Shown piece by piece: positions 47,108-55,407 of a stretch of DNA of 64,000 nucleotides. The stretch's first letter is position 1; every line of letters starts with the position of its first letter. Under the pieces are notes generated by a model. That model was not told the origin of the DNA and did no database searches. It worked only from the letters and a program-made list of their open reading frames with translations. Location: NCBI GenBank assembly GCA_040386335.1, contig JAZKFT010000016.1, positions 89,671 to 153,670 of the forward strand, read 5' to 3'. This DNA is from JAZKFT01 sp040386335. GTDB taxonomy: Bacteria > Bacteroidota > Bacteroidia > Chitinophagales > Chitinophagaceae. Made by a program: the position numbers and the translations under genes.

Positions 47108-48013
47108 TTAGAGGGCAGGGGCCAGCCCTGCGTCTACAGGTAACCCCACTGTTAATCGTTTATATGCATCCTGTATTCGCTTGCTCACTGTTTCGTTCCA
47201 ATTTTTTTTAAATGCCACTCCATCCAGCGATTCCCAACCAATCACTTCTGCGGCGGTGCCACAATAGAAAGCGGCATCAGCTAGTTGCAGTTCATCTGTT
47301 TTAAATAATTTCTCTTCGACAGGTATATCCAATTCATCACATATTTCAAATACAGTAGCCCTGGTGATACCTGGCAAAATATTTCCCAGCGAAGGAGTAA
47401 AAAGTTTTCCATCTTTCTCAAAAAATACATTGGCACCAGGTCCTTCGGCTACATAGCCATTCAAATCATTTAGCAATGCTTCATCGTATCCTTTTGCTTT
47501 CGCTTCCTGGCTGGCCAAAATAGAGTTAACATAGTGCCCGCCTGCTTTTGCTGTGATAACGAAGCCTTTTGGATTGGGCCGCTCAAAAGATGAAGTCATT
47601 ATTTTGAGCAACTTGTCGCCAAGAAACGGCAGCATCTCCCATACAGCTATCATGATATAAGACTCTGTATTGAGATTGAAACTTTGGTTGGCCGGTGCGT
47701 AAACTACAGGGCGGATATAGGCATCCTGCAGATTATTCTTCGCCAACACGGTATACGTCGCTTCAATCAGCTCATCGGTATCAAAAGAATAAGGCATGTT
47801 CATGGCCAGGGCCGACGCCTTCAATCTTTCAAAATGTCCTGTTGCTTTAAAGATCTTTGTTTCACCACTCTCCAGTTTATAAGAGCGAATGCCTTCGAAC
47901 ACACTATATCCATAATGCAACGACTGGCTGTAAAAATCAGCTTTCGCCTCAGCAGCTTTTACATATTCGCCGTTGAGGTAAAGGATTGTGTTTTCGTTAT
48001 AATAGTTTGCCAT
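47108..48013 (-). CDS. ilvE: Branched-chain amino acid aminotransferase
   Basis: 301 residues, fold-type IV PLP enzyme. Start YLNGEYVKAAEAK, GYSVFEGIRSY, and the PLP lysine in ITAKAGGHYVNS; the later GNILPGITRATVFEI binds phosphate. It carries out the last step of Ile, Val and Leu synthesis. It is the first structural gene after the leader-peptide attenuator, its ATG 55 bases beyond that terminator. Confidence 0.93.
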   Translation of the reverse strand: MANYYNENTILYLNGEYVKAAEAKADFYSQSLHYGYSVFEGIRSYKLESGETKIFKATGHFERLKASALAMNMPYSFDTDELIEATYTVLAKNNLQDAYIRPVVYAPANQSFNLNTESYIMIAVWEMLPFLGDKLLKIMTSSFERPNPKGFVITAKAGGHYVNSILASQEAKAKGYDEALLNDLNGYVAEGPGANVFFEKDGKLFTPSLGNILPGITRATVFEICDELDIPVEEKLFKTDELQLADAAFYCGTAAEVIGWESLDGVAFKKNWNETVSKRIQDAYKRLTVGLPVDAGLAPAL

Positions 48014-48067
48014 TTTTGTTGATTGGTTAATTAGTAATTGGTTAATTAGTCCGGCTTTTTTGAAAAT

Positions 48068-48096
48068 AAAAAAACCCGCCTCTGAGGGGAGGCGGG
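48068..48096 (-). terminator. Attenuator terminator upstream of ilvE
   Basis: On the minus strand CCCGCCTC (complement 48089-48096), a CCCTCA loop, GAGGCGGG (48075-48082), then seven T. It lies 22 bases past the leader-peptide stop. The Gly codons of the leader (GGAGGAGG) can pair 7 of 8 bases with the 5' arm (CCGCCTCC), a likely antiterminator. Confidence 0.88.
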
Positions 48097-48118
48097 TGGC
48101 TATATCATTTTGTTGTGT

Positions 48119-48223
48119 TTACAAATGTGCTCCTCCTCCATGCAGTGCAGGAATAATAATGACCACCACAATCACGATTGCCGCGAAACGGGTAATGACA
48201 TTATGTAAACTGCTTTTCAACAT
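48119..48223 (-). CDS. ilv leader peptide (attenuation)
   Basis: 34 codons from the ATG at 48223 to TAA at 48119. Residues 14-24 are AAIVIVVVIII, followed by PALHGGGAHL. Nine consecutive Ile/Val codons are the hallmark of a branched-chain leader peptide. Known principle: a ribosome short of charged tRNA stalls here and the downstream RNA folds into an antiterminator; otherwise the terminator at 48068-48096 forms. The three GGA codons lie 4 to 6 codons after the last Ile codon, in the right place to be masked by a moving ribosome or left free by a stalled one. It was too short for routine gene calling. Confidence 0.85.
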   Translation of the reverse strand: MLKSSLHNVITRFAAIVIVVVIIIPALHGGGAHL

Positions 48224-48284
48224 AGAGGTTTGTTCGAGGAACAAATATATAGTACCGCCGTAATAATAACAAAGAACTTTTTTT

Positions 48285-48413
48285 TAAGGGTTAGGGTTGA
48301 AGGTTTAGGGTTTAGGGTCAATGAGTATTATTTCTACACTCGCAAGAACAAAATCCCTACTTCCCCCACTACCTTATACCTTATGCCCTACACCTTTCAC
48401 CTTCCTAAATGAT
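48285..48413. repeat. Short-word array built on GGGTTTA/TACCTT
   Basis: The left part (48287-48318) repeats GGGTTAG / GGTTTAG words. The right part (about 48358-48408) repeats CCCTAC / ACCTTA words, roughly the reverse complement (AAGGTTTAGGG against CCCTACACCTT). It follows the leuB stop. Confidence 0.65.
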
Positions 48414-49526
48414 CGTCGATTTTCTCAATTCTATATTTCCCTTATTCACCGCACCGGGAATGCTTCCGCCAACATACTCGCTTACGAGGTCGCCGATGGT
48501 AGACGTGAAATAAAAATTAACCGGGTCAATGTCTTTTGTGAGAAAGCCGTTGTTAACTGTCCAATCCACGCCTGCTCTCACCACTGCAGCTTCTTCCTCC
48601 ATACCCAGGTATTCGAGCAACATGGCGGCACTTAAAATAGAGCCCACAGGGTTGGCAATGTCTTTACCTGCAGCCTGTGGGTAGGAACCATGGATAGGTT
48701 CAAACAACACCGGTCCGTTACCGACAGAAGCCGATGGCAGCAAGCCCAGTGAACCACTGATGACACTGGCTTCGTCGCTCAGGATATCGCCGAACATATT
48801 TTCCGTAAGCATAATATCAAATTGCTTCGGGTTAACGATGATCTGCATCGCCGCATTATCTACAAACATGTAGTCTACTGCCACATCAGGGTATTCTAAG
48901 GCCACACGTTGCACCACCTTGCGCCACAAGCGTGATGTTTCCAATACGTTCGCTTTATCCACCAGTGTCAGCTTTTTTCTCCGGCCGGGCTTTTGAGCAA
49001 AATGAAAAGCCAGGTGCGCTACCCTTTCTATTTCTGCTACACTGTACACACACTCATCTATAGCTACGGTTCCTTCTTCGTTCAATTCTTTTTTTCCGAA
49101 ATATATTCCGCCCGTAAGCTCACGGAAAACGATAAAGTCCACCCCTTCGAGGTTCTTACTTTTCAGCGGAGATAAATGTTGCAGTGAAGGGTATGTAGTG
49201 ACGGGCCTTATGTTAGCAAACAGTTGTAAAGACTTACGAAGTTTCAGCAAACCTTGTTCCGGCCTCACTTTCGCTGTAGGGTCGTTGTCATATTTCGGGT
49301 GGCCGATGGCGCCAAATAAGATAGCATCACTGGCAAGGCATACATCTACTGTTTCGTCTGGCAAAGGGCTGCCGGTTTTATCTATTGCATCGGCACCCAT
49401 CAACACATACTTGTATTCGAACTCATGGCCGTACTGTTCTGCCACAGCATCGAGCACTTTGATGGACTGCCGGGTTACTTCCGGACCAATGCCGTCTCCA
49501 AGTATTACTGCTATATTCTTTTTCAT
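48405..49526 (-). CDS. leuB: 3-isopropylmalate dehydrogenase
   Basis: 373 residues. Start IAVILGDGIGPEVTRQS, substrate Arg/Tyr segments RPEQGLLKLRKSL and VFRELTGGIYFG, metal Asp in NMFGDILSDEASV, and GSAPDIAG-like segment present as HGSYPQAAGKDIANP, a variant in which Ala-Pro-Asp is replaced. It oxidises and decarboxylates 3-isopropylmalate with NAD. Six bases after leuD, so co-transcribed. Its last residues overlap the short-word array. Confidence 0.95.
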   Translation of the reverse strand: MKKNIAVILGDGIGPEVTRQSIKVLDAVAEQYGHEFEYKYVLMGADAIDKTGSPLPDETVDVCLASDAILFGAIGHPKYDNDPTAKVRPEQGLLKLRKSLQLFANIRPVTTYPSLQHLSPLKSKNLEGVDFIVFRELTGGIYFGKKELNEEGTVAIDECVYSVAEIERVAHLAFHFAQKPGRRKKLTLVDKANVLETSRLWRKVVQRVALEYPDVAVDYMFVDNAAMQIIVNPKQFDIMLTENMFGDILSDEASVISGSLGLLPSASVGNGPVLFEPIHGSYPQAAGKDIANPVGSILSAAMLLEYLGMEEEAAVVRAGVDWTVNNGFLTKDIDPVNFYFTSTIGDLVSEYVGGSIPGAVNKGNIELRKSTII

Positions 49527-49532
49527 ATATTG

Positions 49533-50120
49533 TTAAGCTGTTTCTTTTTCGTAGGCTTCTATTTCTGCTTTATTGCTCAATAAAAAATCGATATCATCAT
49601 AGCCATTTAACAGGCATGTTTTTTTGTAGGGGTTTATGTCAAAATGCTCAGATTCGCCCGTTTTATCGATCGTAATTGTCTGATCCTCGAGGCTGATTGT
49701 GATCGTTGCTGTATTTTCCAGTTCAAAAATTTTGCTTAAAAAAGCATCGGTTACCACCACGGGTATCACACCATTATTCAAAGCATTATTCTTAAAAATA
49801 TCTGCAAAGAAACTGCTTACAACAGCGCTGAAACCAGCGTCCAGAATGGCCCAGGCGGCATGCTCCCTGGAAGAACCACAACCAAAATTTTTACCCGCAA
49901 CCAATATACTTCCTGAATACAATGGATTGTTTAACACGAAATCCTGTTTGGGTTGATTGATATCATCATTCTCATAACGCCAGTCACGAAACAGGTTTTT
50001 ACCAAAGCCATCCCTTGTAGTGCCTTTTAAAAACCTGGCGGGAATAATCTGGTCTGTATCAATATTTTCAATCGGTAGCGGAACAACCGTCGAGTTCAAA
50101 ACATTTACCTTTTTAGCCAT
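49533..50120 (-). CDS. leuD: 3-isopropylmalate dehydratase small subunit
   Basis: 195 residues of the aconitase swivel domain. NIDTDQIIPARFLK at the start, then FGCGSSREHAAWAILD. It pairs with LeuC to isomerise 2- to 3-isopropylmalate. 42 bases downstream of leuC. Confidence 0.95.
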   Translation of the reverse strand: MAKKVNVLNSTVVPLPIENIDTDQIIPARFLKGTTRDGFGKNLFRDWRYENDDINQPKQDFVLNNPLYSGSILVAGKNFGCGSSREHAAWAILDAGFSAVVSSFFADIFKNNALNNGVIPVVVTDAFLSKIFELENTATITISLEDQTITIDKTGESEHFDINPYKKTCLLNGYDDIDFLLSNKAEIEAYEKETA

Positions 50121-50162
50121 CTGTATATTTCTTTAAATAACTTCTTAATTTCTTTCCTGTTA

Positions 50163-51563
50163 TCAATTCAGCATTTCCCTTACATCGCATACCACGCCTG
50201 TAATGGCAGCAGCAGCGGCTGTAAGTGGGCTGGCCAGTAATGTTCTTGCATTAGGCCCCTGCCTTCCTTCAAAATTTCTGTTGGAAGTGGAAATACAATA
50301 TTTCCCCGCTGGTATCTTGTCTTCATTCATCCCCAGGCAGGCGCTACAGCCTGGCTGGCGAAGCAGAAAGCCTGCATCACTGAATACTTTATCTATACCT
50401 TCTTCGATCGCTTGCTTTTCAACCTGCTTGCTGCCGGGAACGATCCATACTTCCACGCCATCTGCTTTCTTCTTTCCTTTTACAAAAGATGCCACCATGC
50501 GCAAATCTTCTATGCGGCTGTTGGTACAGCTTCCGATAAAAATATAATCCACCTTCTGGCCTTTTATGGCATCGCCGCTGTGCAGGCCCATATAGTTTAA
50601 GGCTTTGCTGAGACCGGTTTTGTCGGCTTCGTTCACGTTATCTTCTGTAGGGATATTTTGCGTAACGCCAATGCCCATTCCCGGGTTAGTACCATAGGTG
50701 ATCATTGGTTCGATCTCAGCAGCGTTCACCGTTACCTCTTCATCAAATACCGCATCGGGTTCAGAAAAAAGAGTTTTCCAATATGCCAGCTTCTGATCCC
50801 AATCCGCACCTTGTGGTGCAAACTCACGGCCCTTCATGTATTCAAAAGTGGTTTCGTCCGGGGCAATCATACCGCACCGGGCACCCATTTCAATGCTCAT
50901 ATTGCAGATGGTCATGCGGGCTTCCATTGTAAGGCTGCGGATGGCGCTGCCGGCGAATTCCACGGCATAACCTGTAGCACCACTGGCAGAAATTAATGAA
51001 ATAATATAGAGTACAATATCTTTTGACAACACGCCGGGTTGTAGTTCTCCTTCCACATTGATCCGCATCACTTTGGGTTTGGTTTGCAGCACACACTGGC
51101 TTGCAAACACCATTTCCACTTCGCTGGTGCCAATGCCAAATGCAATGGCACCAAACGCTCCGTGGGTACTGGTATGGCTGTCGCCACAAACAATCGTTAA
51201 GCCAGGCTGGGTTACCCCAAGTTCAGGGCCGATAACATGTACAATGCCCTGGTATGGATGGCCTAATCCATACAGTTCAATATCGTGATTGGCGCAGTTT
51301 TCTATCAGTTTATCAACCTGCGTTCTGCTCAATGCGTCAGTGATGGGAAGGTGCTGATTAATGGTCGGCACATTATGGTCGGCGGTAGCCACCACCTGTT
51401 TGGGGCGGAACACTTTTAACCCACGGTTCTCAATGCCTTTGAAGGCCTGCGGACTGGTTACTTCGTGTATAAAATGCTTGTCGATATACAGGATGGATGG
51501 CCCGTTGGGTATGGATTTCACCACGTGGGCATCCCAGATCTTATCGAATAATGTTAGTGCCAT
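50163..51563 (-). CDS. leuC: 3-isopropylmalate dehydratase large subunit
   Basis: 466 residues of the aconitase family. Fe-S cysteines in FIGSCTNSRIEDLR and QPGCSACLGMN, and the VCGDSHTSTHGAFGA substrate motif. Subunit of isopropylmalate isomerase. It follows leuA by 107 bases in the leuACDB order. Confidence 0.95.
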   Translation of the reverse strand: MALTLFDKIWDAHVVKSIPNGPSILYIDKHFIHEVTSPQAFKGIENRGLKVFRPKQVVATADHNVPTINQHLPITDALSRTQVDKLIENCANHDIELYGLGHPYQGIVHVIGPELGVTQPGLTIVCGDSHTSTHGAFGAIAFGIGTSEVEMVFASQCVLQTKPKVMRINVEGELQPGVLSKDIVLYIISLISASGATGYAVEFAGSAIRSLTMEARMTICNMSIEMGARCGMIAPDETTFEYMKGREFAPQGADWDQKLAYWKTLFSEPDAVFDEEVTVNAAEIEPMITYGTNPGMGIGVTQNIPTEDNVNEADKTGLSKALNYMGLHSGDAIKGQKVDYIFIGSCTNSRIEDLRMVASFVKGKKKADGVEVWIVPGSKQVEKQAIEEGIDKVFSDAGFLLRQPGCSACLGMNEDKIPAGKYCISTSNRNFEGRQGPNARTLLASPLTAAAAAITGVVCDVREMLN

Positions 51564-51670
51564 GGAATGCGGTTTTTTTCTTTTTTGGCCAAAGGCCGGT
51601 GCTACTGTTGGGCATTAAAACGTTGCCTTTGTTTTTTATCTGCAAGATGGAGACGCCATGCATGGCGTCT

Positions 51671-52834
51671 CTACACGCCGACGGTTTGGAATGCCTTTGC
51701 CATTTCATGCAGGTCTTCCTCTACAACCTCTTTTTTACTGTCTGCTACCTGTAAAAACTGTTGGTATAAAATATCTACCTCATCTCTTGTAAACTCATAG
51801 CCCAACAGCCTGAAACGATGTGCCAGTGCACTTCTTCCGCTACGGGCTGTGAGCACAATTTTGCTTTCGCCGGCTCCCACTTCTTCGGGATTAATGATTT
51901 CGTATGTCAGCGAATCTTTCAGGAAACCATCCTGGTGAATGCCGCTGCTGTGGCTAAATGCATTGCTGCCAACGATGGCTTTATTGGGTTGAACCGGCAT
52001 GCGCATCGTATCGCTTACCAAACGGCTCATAGGGTTCAGCATTTTTGCATTTACATTGGTATAGAGACCCAGTTCTTTATGCTGCTGAATCACCATGACC
52101 ACCTCTTCCAGGGACGTGTTGCCGGCTCTTTCGCCAAGGCCATTGATCGTGCACTCTATTTGGCGGGCGCCGGCTATTACCCCCGCTATGGAATTGGCTG
52201 TAGCAAGGCCCAGATCGTTATGACAATGGCAAGACAAAATGGCTTTGTCAATATTGGGCACGTTGTTCATGAGGTACGCCATTTTAGCGCCGTACTCATG
52301 TGGCAGGCAATAGCCTGTTGTGTCGGGAACATTAATCACAGTAGCACCGGCATTAATTACGGCCTCTACCACTTTAGCCAAATAATCATTATCGGTACGT
52401 CCGGCGTCTTCGGCATAAAATTCCACATCATCTACATAATTTTTAGCCCATTTAACGCACTGAACGGCACGTCCCAGTATTTCTTCCCGGGTGGAGTTGA
52501 ATTTGGCCTTTATATGGCGGTCGCTGGTACCGATACCTGTATGGATACGTGGCCTTTTTGCAAATTTTACGGCTTCACCGGCGGCCTCGATATCTTTTAA
52601 GACAGCACGGCTCAATGCCGCCACCGTGGCGTTTTTTATGAGTTTGGATATTTCAGTAACTGAACTAAAATCCCCCGGGCTGGAGATGGGGAAACCGGCT
52701 TCGATAATATCAACGCCAAGTTCTTCCAGTTTCAACGCCAATTCTATTTTTTCGTTGGCATTCAGTTTGCAGCCTGGCACCTGTTCGCCGTCGCGAAGGG
52801 TTGTATCGAATATTTGTACCTGGTTTGAAGCCAT
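51671..52834 (-). CDS. leuA: 2-isopropylmalate synthase, short form
   Basis: 387 residues from the ATG at 52834, the start of VQIFDTTLRDGEQVPGC. The in-frame extension to 52885 is not conserved. HMGL-like TIM barrel with metal His in LSCHCHNDLGLAT and a SGIHQDGFLK segment. It condenses acetyl-CoA with 2-oxoisovalerate. It ends about 390, so the ~130-residue C-terminal leucine-feedback domain of long LeuA proteins is absent. First gene of the leu-ilv set. Confidence 0.93.
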   Translation of the reverse strand: MASNQVQIFDTTLRDGEQVPGCKLNANEKIELALKLEELGVDIIEAGFPISSPGDFSSVTEISKLIKNATVAALSRAVLKDIEAAGEAVKFAKRPRIHTGIGTSDRHIKAKFNSTREEILGRAVQCVKWAKNYVDDVEFYAEDAGRTDNDYLAKVVEAVINAGATVINVPDTTGYCLPHEYGAKMAYLMNNVPNIDKAILSCHCHNDLGLATANSIAGVIAGARQIECTINGLGERAGNTSLEEVVMVIQQHKELGLYTNVNAKMLNPMSRLVSDTMRMPVQPNKAIVGSNAFSHSSGIHQDGFLKDSLTYEIINPEEVGAGESKIVLTARSGRSALAHRFRLLGYEFTRDEVDILYQQFLQVADSKKEVVEEDLHEMAKAFQTVGV

Positions 52835-52992
52835 CGGGATAATTTTTAGAGTATTTATATGATCCCTGCCCCATACGGCTGGCAAGGGTTAAAACCTAAA
52901 TTAGAACTGTTGACTTATTTTTACAGATTGGTTGTTCTGTTCAATAAATTTCTATCGTTAAAATTAATGCCTAAGTTATTAAGAATAATTGG

Positions 52993-53022
52993 CAAAATAG
53001 GTACGCTTTTACAGAATGCAAA
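52993..53022 (-). promoter_or_regulatory. Candidate leuA promoter
   Basis: On the minus strand TTTG (complement 53019-53022), 19 bases, then TATTTTG (complement 52993-52999). This matches the Bacteroidota TTTG-N19-TAnnTTTG layout with one base fewer in the -7 box. The resulting leader to leuA would be about 150 bases. Confidence 0.4.
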
Positions 53023-53080
53023 TCATATATTTTCGGCAGGAACGCCCGCTGGTAACGGGTTTTAAATGATATTAATTACA

Positions 53081-54634
53081 ATGCCCAACAAGAGCGCCGA
53101 TGCGTTATTTCAACTGGTAAAGTCGCTTGAAAAGAGCGAAAAACGGAATTTCAAGCTGTACGTGAAGCGAAATTCATCCGCAGGCGATCTTAAAATTGTG
53201 CAGCTTTTTGATGCCCTGGATGGTATGGACGACTACGATGAAGAATCATTGCTTAAGAAAAACAAAGCCATCACCAAACTCCAGCTAAGTAATATTAAGG
53301 CCAGCCTTTACAAAGAATTACTGGCCAGTATCCGGTTATTGAAAAGTGAAGTGAACATAGATATCCAGCTTCATGAACAACTGGATTATGCCAGGATACT
53401 GTACAATAAGGGGCTTTATCTCCAAAGCCTGAAGCTACTCGACAAGATCAAGGAACAATCAAAAGCCAATAACCAGGTAACTTTTCTGATACAGGTGCAT
53501 TTTTTAGAAAAGAAAATAGAAAGCCTGCATATTACCCGAAGCATGCAGGATCGGGCCGATACGCTTTGCAGGGAAGCTACCGAAGCGAATAACAGGTTGA
53601 TGATGATCGGCCAGCTTTCAAACCTTTCATTGCAACTGTATAGCTGGTATATTAAAAATGGTCATGCGCGTAACAAGAAGGATGAAGAAGCGGTGCAACA
53701 GTATTTCAACGACCACCTCTCCTTCGATGTAAAAATCTGCGAGGGATTCTATGAAAAACTATATCTCTATCAAAGCTATTGCTGGTATGCATTTATACGA
53801 CAGGATTTTTTGATGTACTACCGTTACACCCAAAAATGGGTAGACCTTTTTGAGAAGGAACCTTTTATGGTGGAGATAGAAACCACGCATTATATTAAGG
53901 GCATGCACAACCTGATGAGCGCCCATTTTGACCTGCACAACGATATAAAATTCCAGGAAGAATTAAAACGTTTTGAGGCTTTTTCCCAATCCCCGCTGAT
54001 GGCGTTAAAAGAGAATAACCGTATCCAGACCTTCCTGTATTTATACATCGCACGTATCAACAAACATTTTATGCAGGGCACGTTCAGCGAGGGTTTAGGG
54101 CTGGTACCGGATATCGAGAATTTTATTTCAGAGAATAAAATATTCCTGGACCGCCACCGCATACTGGTATTCTATTACAAGATTGCCAGCCTCTATTTCG
54201 GAAGCGGAGATTATGACAATGCTATCGACTATCTGAATAAAATCATCAACTGGAAAGTAGATCTGCGTACTGACCTGCAATGCTACGCCAGGCTGCTGCA
54301 CCTGATAGCCCATTACGAACTAGGCAATTTTCAACTACTGGAATATTTAATTAAGTCGGTGTACCGGTTTATGGCAAAAATGGAAAACCTGAGCGTGGTG
54401 GAAGAAGCCATGTTCCGCTTTTTGAAAAAGGCCTTTAGTCTTACTCCTTCCAAACTAAAACCGGAGTTTCAAAAACTGCTGGATAAACTTAAACAATACG
54501 AACATAGCAGCAGCGAAACCAGGGCATTCGCTTACCTGGACATTATAAGTTGGCTGGAGAGTAAAATGGAAGGCGTGCCCGTGCAGGACATTATCAGGAA
54601 AAAGTACCTGGAAAAAAGAAAGGTTGTCACTTAA
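53081..54634 (+). CDS. Helical-repeat (TPR-like) protein of unknown function
   Basis: 517 residues from the ATG at 53081; a start at 53066 is also in frame. It begins ADALFQLVKSLEKSEKRNFKLYVKR, a start I associate with a conserved Bacteroidota family of unknown role. The rest is an alpha-solenoid with paired helices and TPR-like stretches (YFGSGDYDNAIDYLNKIINW). No signal peptide or catalytic motif. Its 3' end overlaps the convergent HU/CCDC81 gene by 8 bases. Confidence 0.75.
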   Translation: MPNKSADALFQLVKSLEKSEKRNFKLYVKRNSSAGDLKIVQLFDALDGMDDYDEESLLKKNKAITKLQLSNIKASLYKELLASIRLLKSEVNIDIQLHEQLDYARILYNKGLYLQSLKLLDKIKEQSKANNQVTFLIQVHFLEKKIESLHITRSMQDRADTLCREATEANNRLMMIGQLSNLSLQLYSWYIKNGHARNKKDEEAVQQYFNDHLSFDVKICEGFYEKLYLYQSYCWYAFIRQDFLMYYRYTQKWVDLFEKEPFMVEIETTHYIKGMHNLMSAHFDLHNDIKFQEELKRFEAFSQSPLMALKENNRIQTFLYLYIARINKHFMQGTFSEGLGLVPDIENFISENKIFLDRHRILVFYYKIASLYFGSGDYDNAIDYLNKIINWKVDLRTDLQCYARLLHLIAHYELGNFQLLEYLIKSVYRFMAKMENLSVVEEAMFRFLKKAFSLTPSKLKPEFQKLLDKLKQYEHSSSETRAFAYLDIISWLESKMEGVPVQDIIRKKYLEKRKVVT

Positions 54635-55199
54635 AATGTTTAAGCCAAATGAGGCCGGAGCTGACCACAAAAATTGCGATGGCCCATACCCACCAGTAGT
54701 CTTTTTTTATCTCCACCGGTTCTTCATCGTAATATTCCTGCATAGCAGTATTGGTGGTTTCTGTGTCACCTACTGTCATAGTATGCTCGGCACGCTGCCG
54801 GATCATTCTTTCGGCTGAAACAGGTGGCAGGTAATGGTCAATATCTGTAGTTTGCACAAATTGAACGACACCAGTCTCGTCTTTCTGGAAAGCTCCAAGA
54901 TTATCCCAATATAAAATTCGCTTGGTACCAAGTGTGCTCCGTACTGACTCGCTAAACTGTCGAAATACTTTGAAAGACTGCTCTTCGCTGATATCCAGGT
55001 GGCGGCTTAAAAAGCCCATTAAACCATGTTTATCCTGCTTTTGGCCTTCTGCATTCAACCGCAGCACTTTTTTTGGCGACTGTATCTGTATATCGGCCAC
55101 ATCCAACCTGGCAGACACTTCAGCAAATTCCAATACACCAATACCCGGAAGGTGCAGGGAGGAATTTTCGATGAGGTACTGATGAAGCAGGGCAAACAT
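54627..55199 (-). CDS. CCDC81-type HU-domain membrane protein
   Basis: 190 residues. The N-terminal half (LLHQYLIENSSLHLPGIGVLEF ... ) fits the bacterial CCDC81-like HU domain pair (about 1-60 and 65-130). It ends in one membrane helix (about 168-186, WWVWAIAIFVVSSGLIWL). Related proteins often carry a SPOR domain beyond the helix; here it is missing. Possibly links membrane to cell wall or DNA; inference only. Confidence 0.7.
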   Translation of the reverse strand: MFALLHQYLIENSSLHLPGIGVLEFAEVSARLDVADIQIQSPKKVLRLNAEGQKQDKHGLMGFLSRHLDISEEQSFKVFRQFSESVRSTLGTKRILYWDNLGAFQKDETGVVQFVQTTDIDHYLPPVSAERMIRQRAEHTMTVGDTETTNTAMQEYYDEEPVEIKKDYWWVWAIAIFVVSSGLIWLKHFK

Positions 55200-55224
55200 G
55201 ATGTGCGTTTGAGGAATGAAGATA

Positions 55225-55407
55225 AGGATCAGGGTCCAAGATTCAAGGATCTAGGTCCAGGGTTCAAGAATCAGGATCCAGGGATCAAGCCTCAATTGAT
55301 GCCGTACGGAAAAATAAAAACATTGATAAGAGCCAGAACGCTGAAGCGCTGGTATAAGAAACTGTAAGTCCCGGGCCTTGATCCCTTGACCCTGGACCTT
55401 GATCCTT
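55225..55407. repeat. Inverted short-word array built on GGATCAAG
   Basis: The left arm (55229-55290) has seven or so words such as GGTCCAAG, GATTCAAGG, GGATCCAGG. The right arm (55371-55407) has CCTTGATCC, CTTGACCC, CCTTGATCC, the reverse complement. A 22-codon frame (55299-55367) lies in the loop. The array ends at the stop of the outer-membrane barrel gene. Confidence 0.75.

Noticed and set aside
52835..53000. A second attenuator or riboswitch in the leuA leader
   Set aside because: No Leu/Ile/Val-rich small frame and only a weak CCCTTGCC/GGCAGGG hairpin without a T run were seen.
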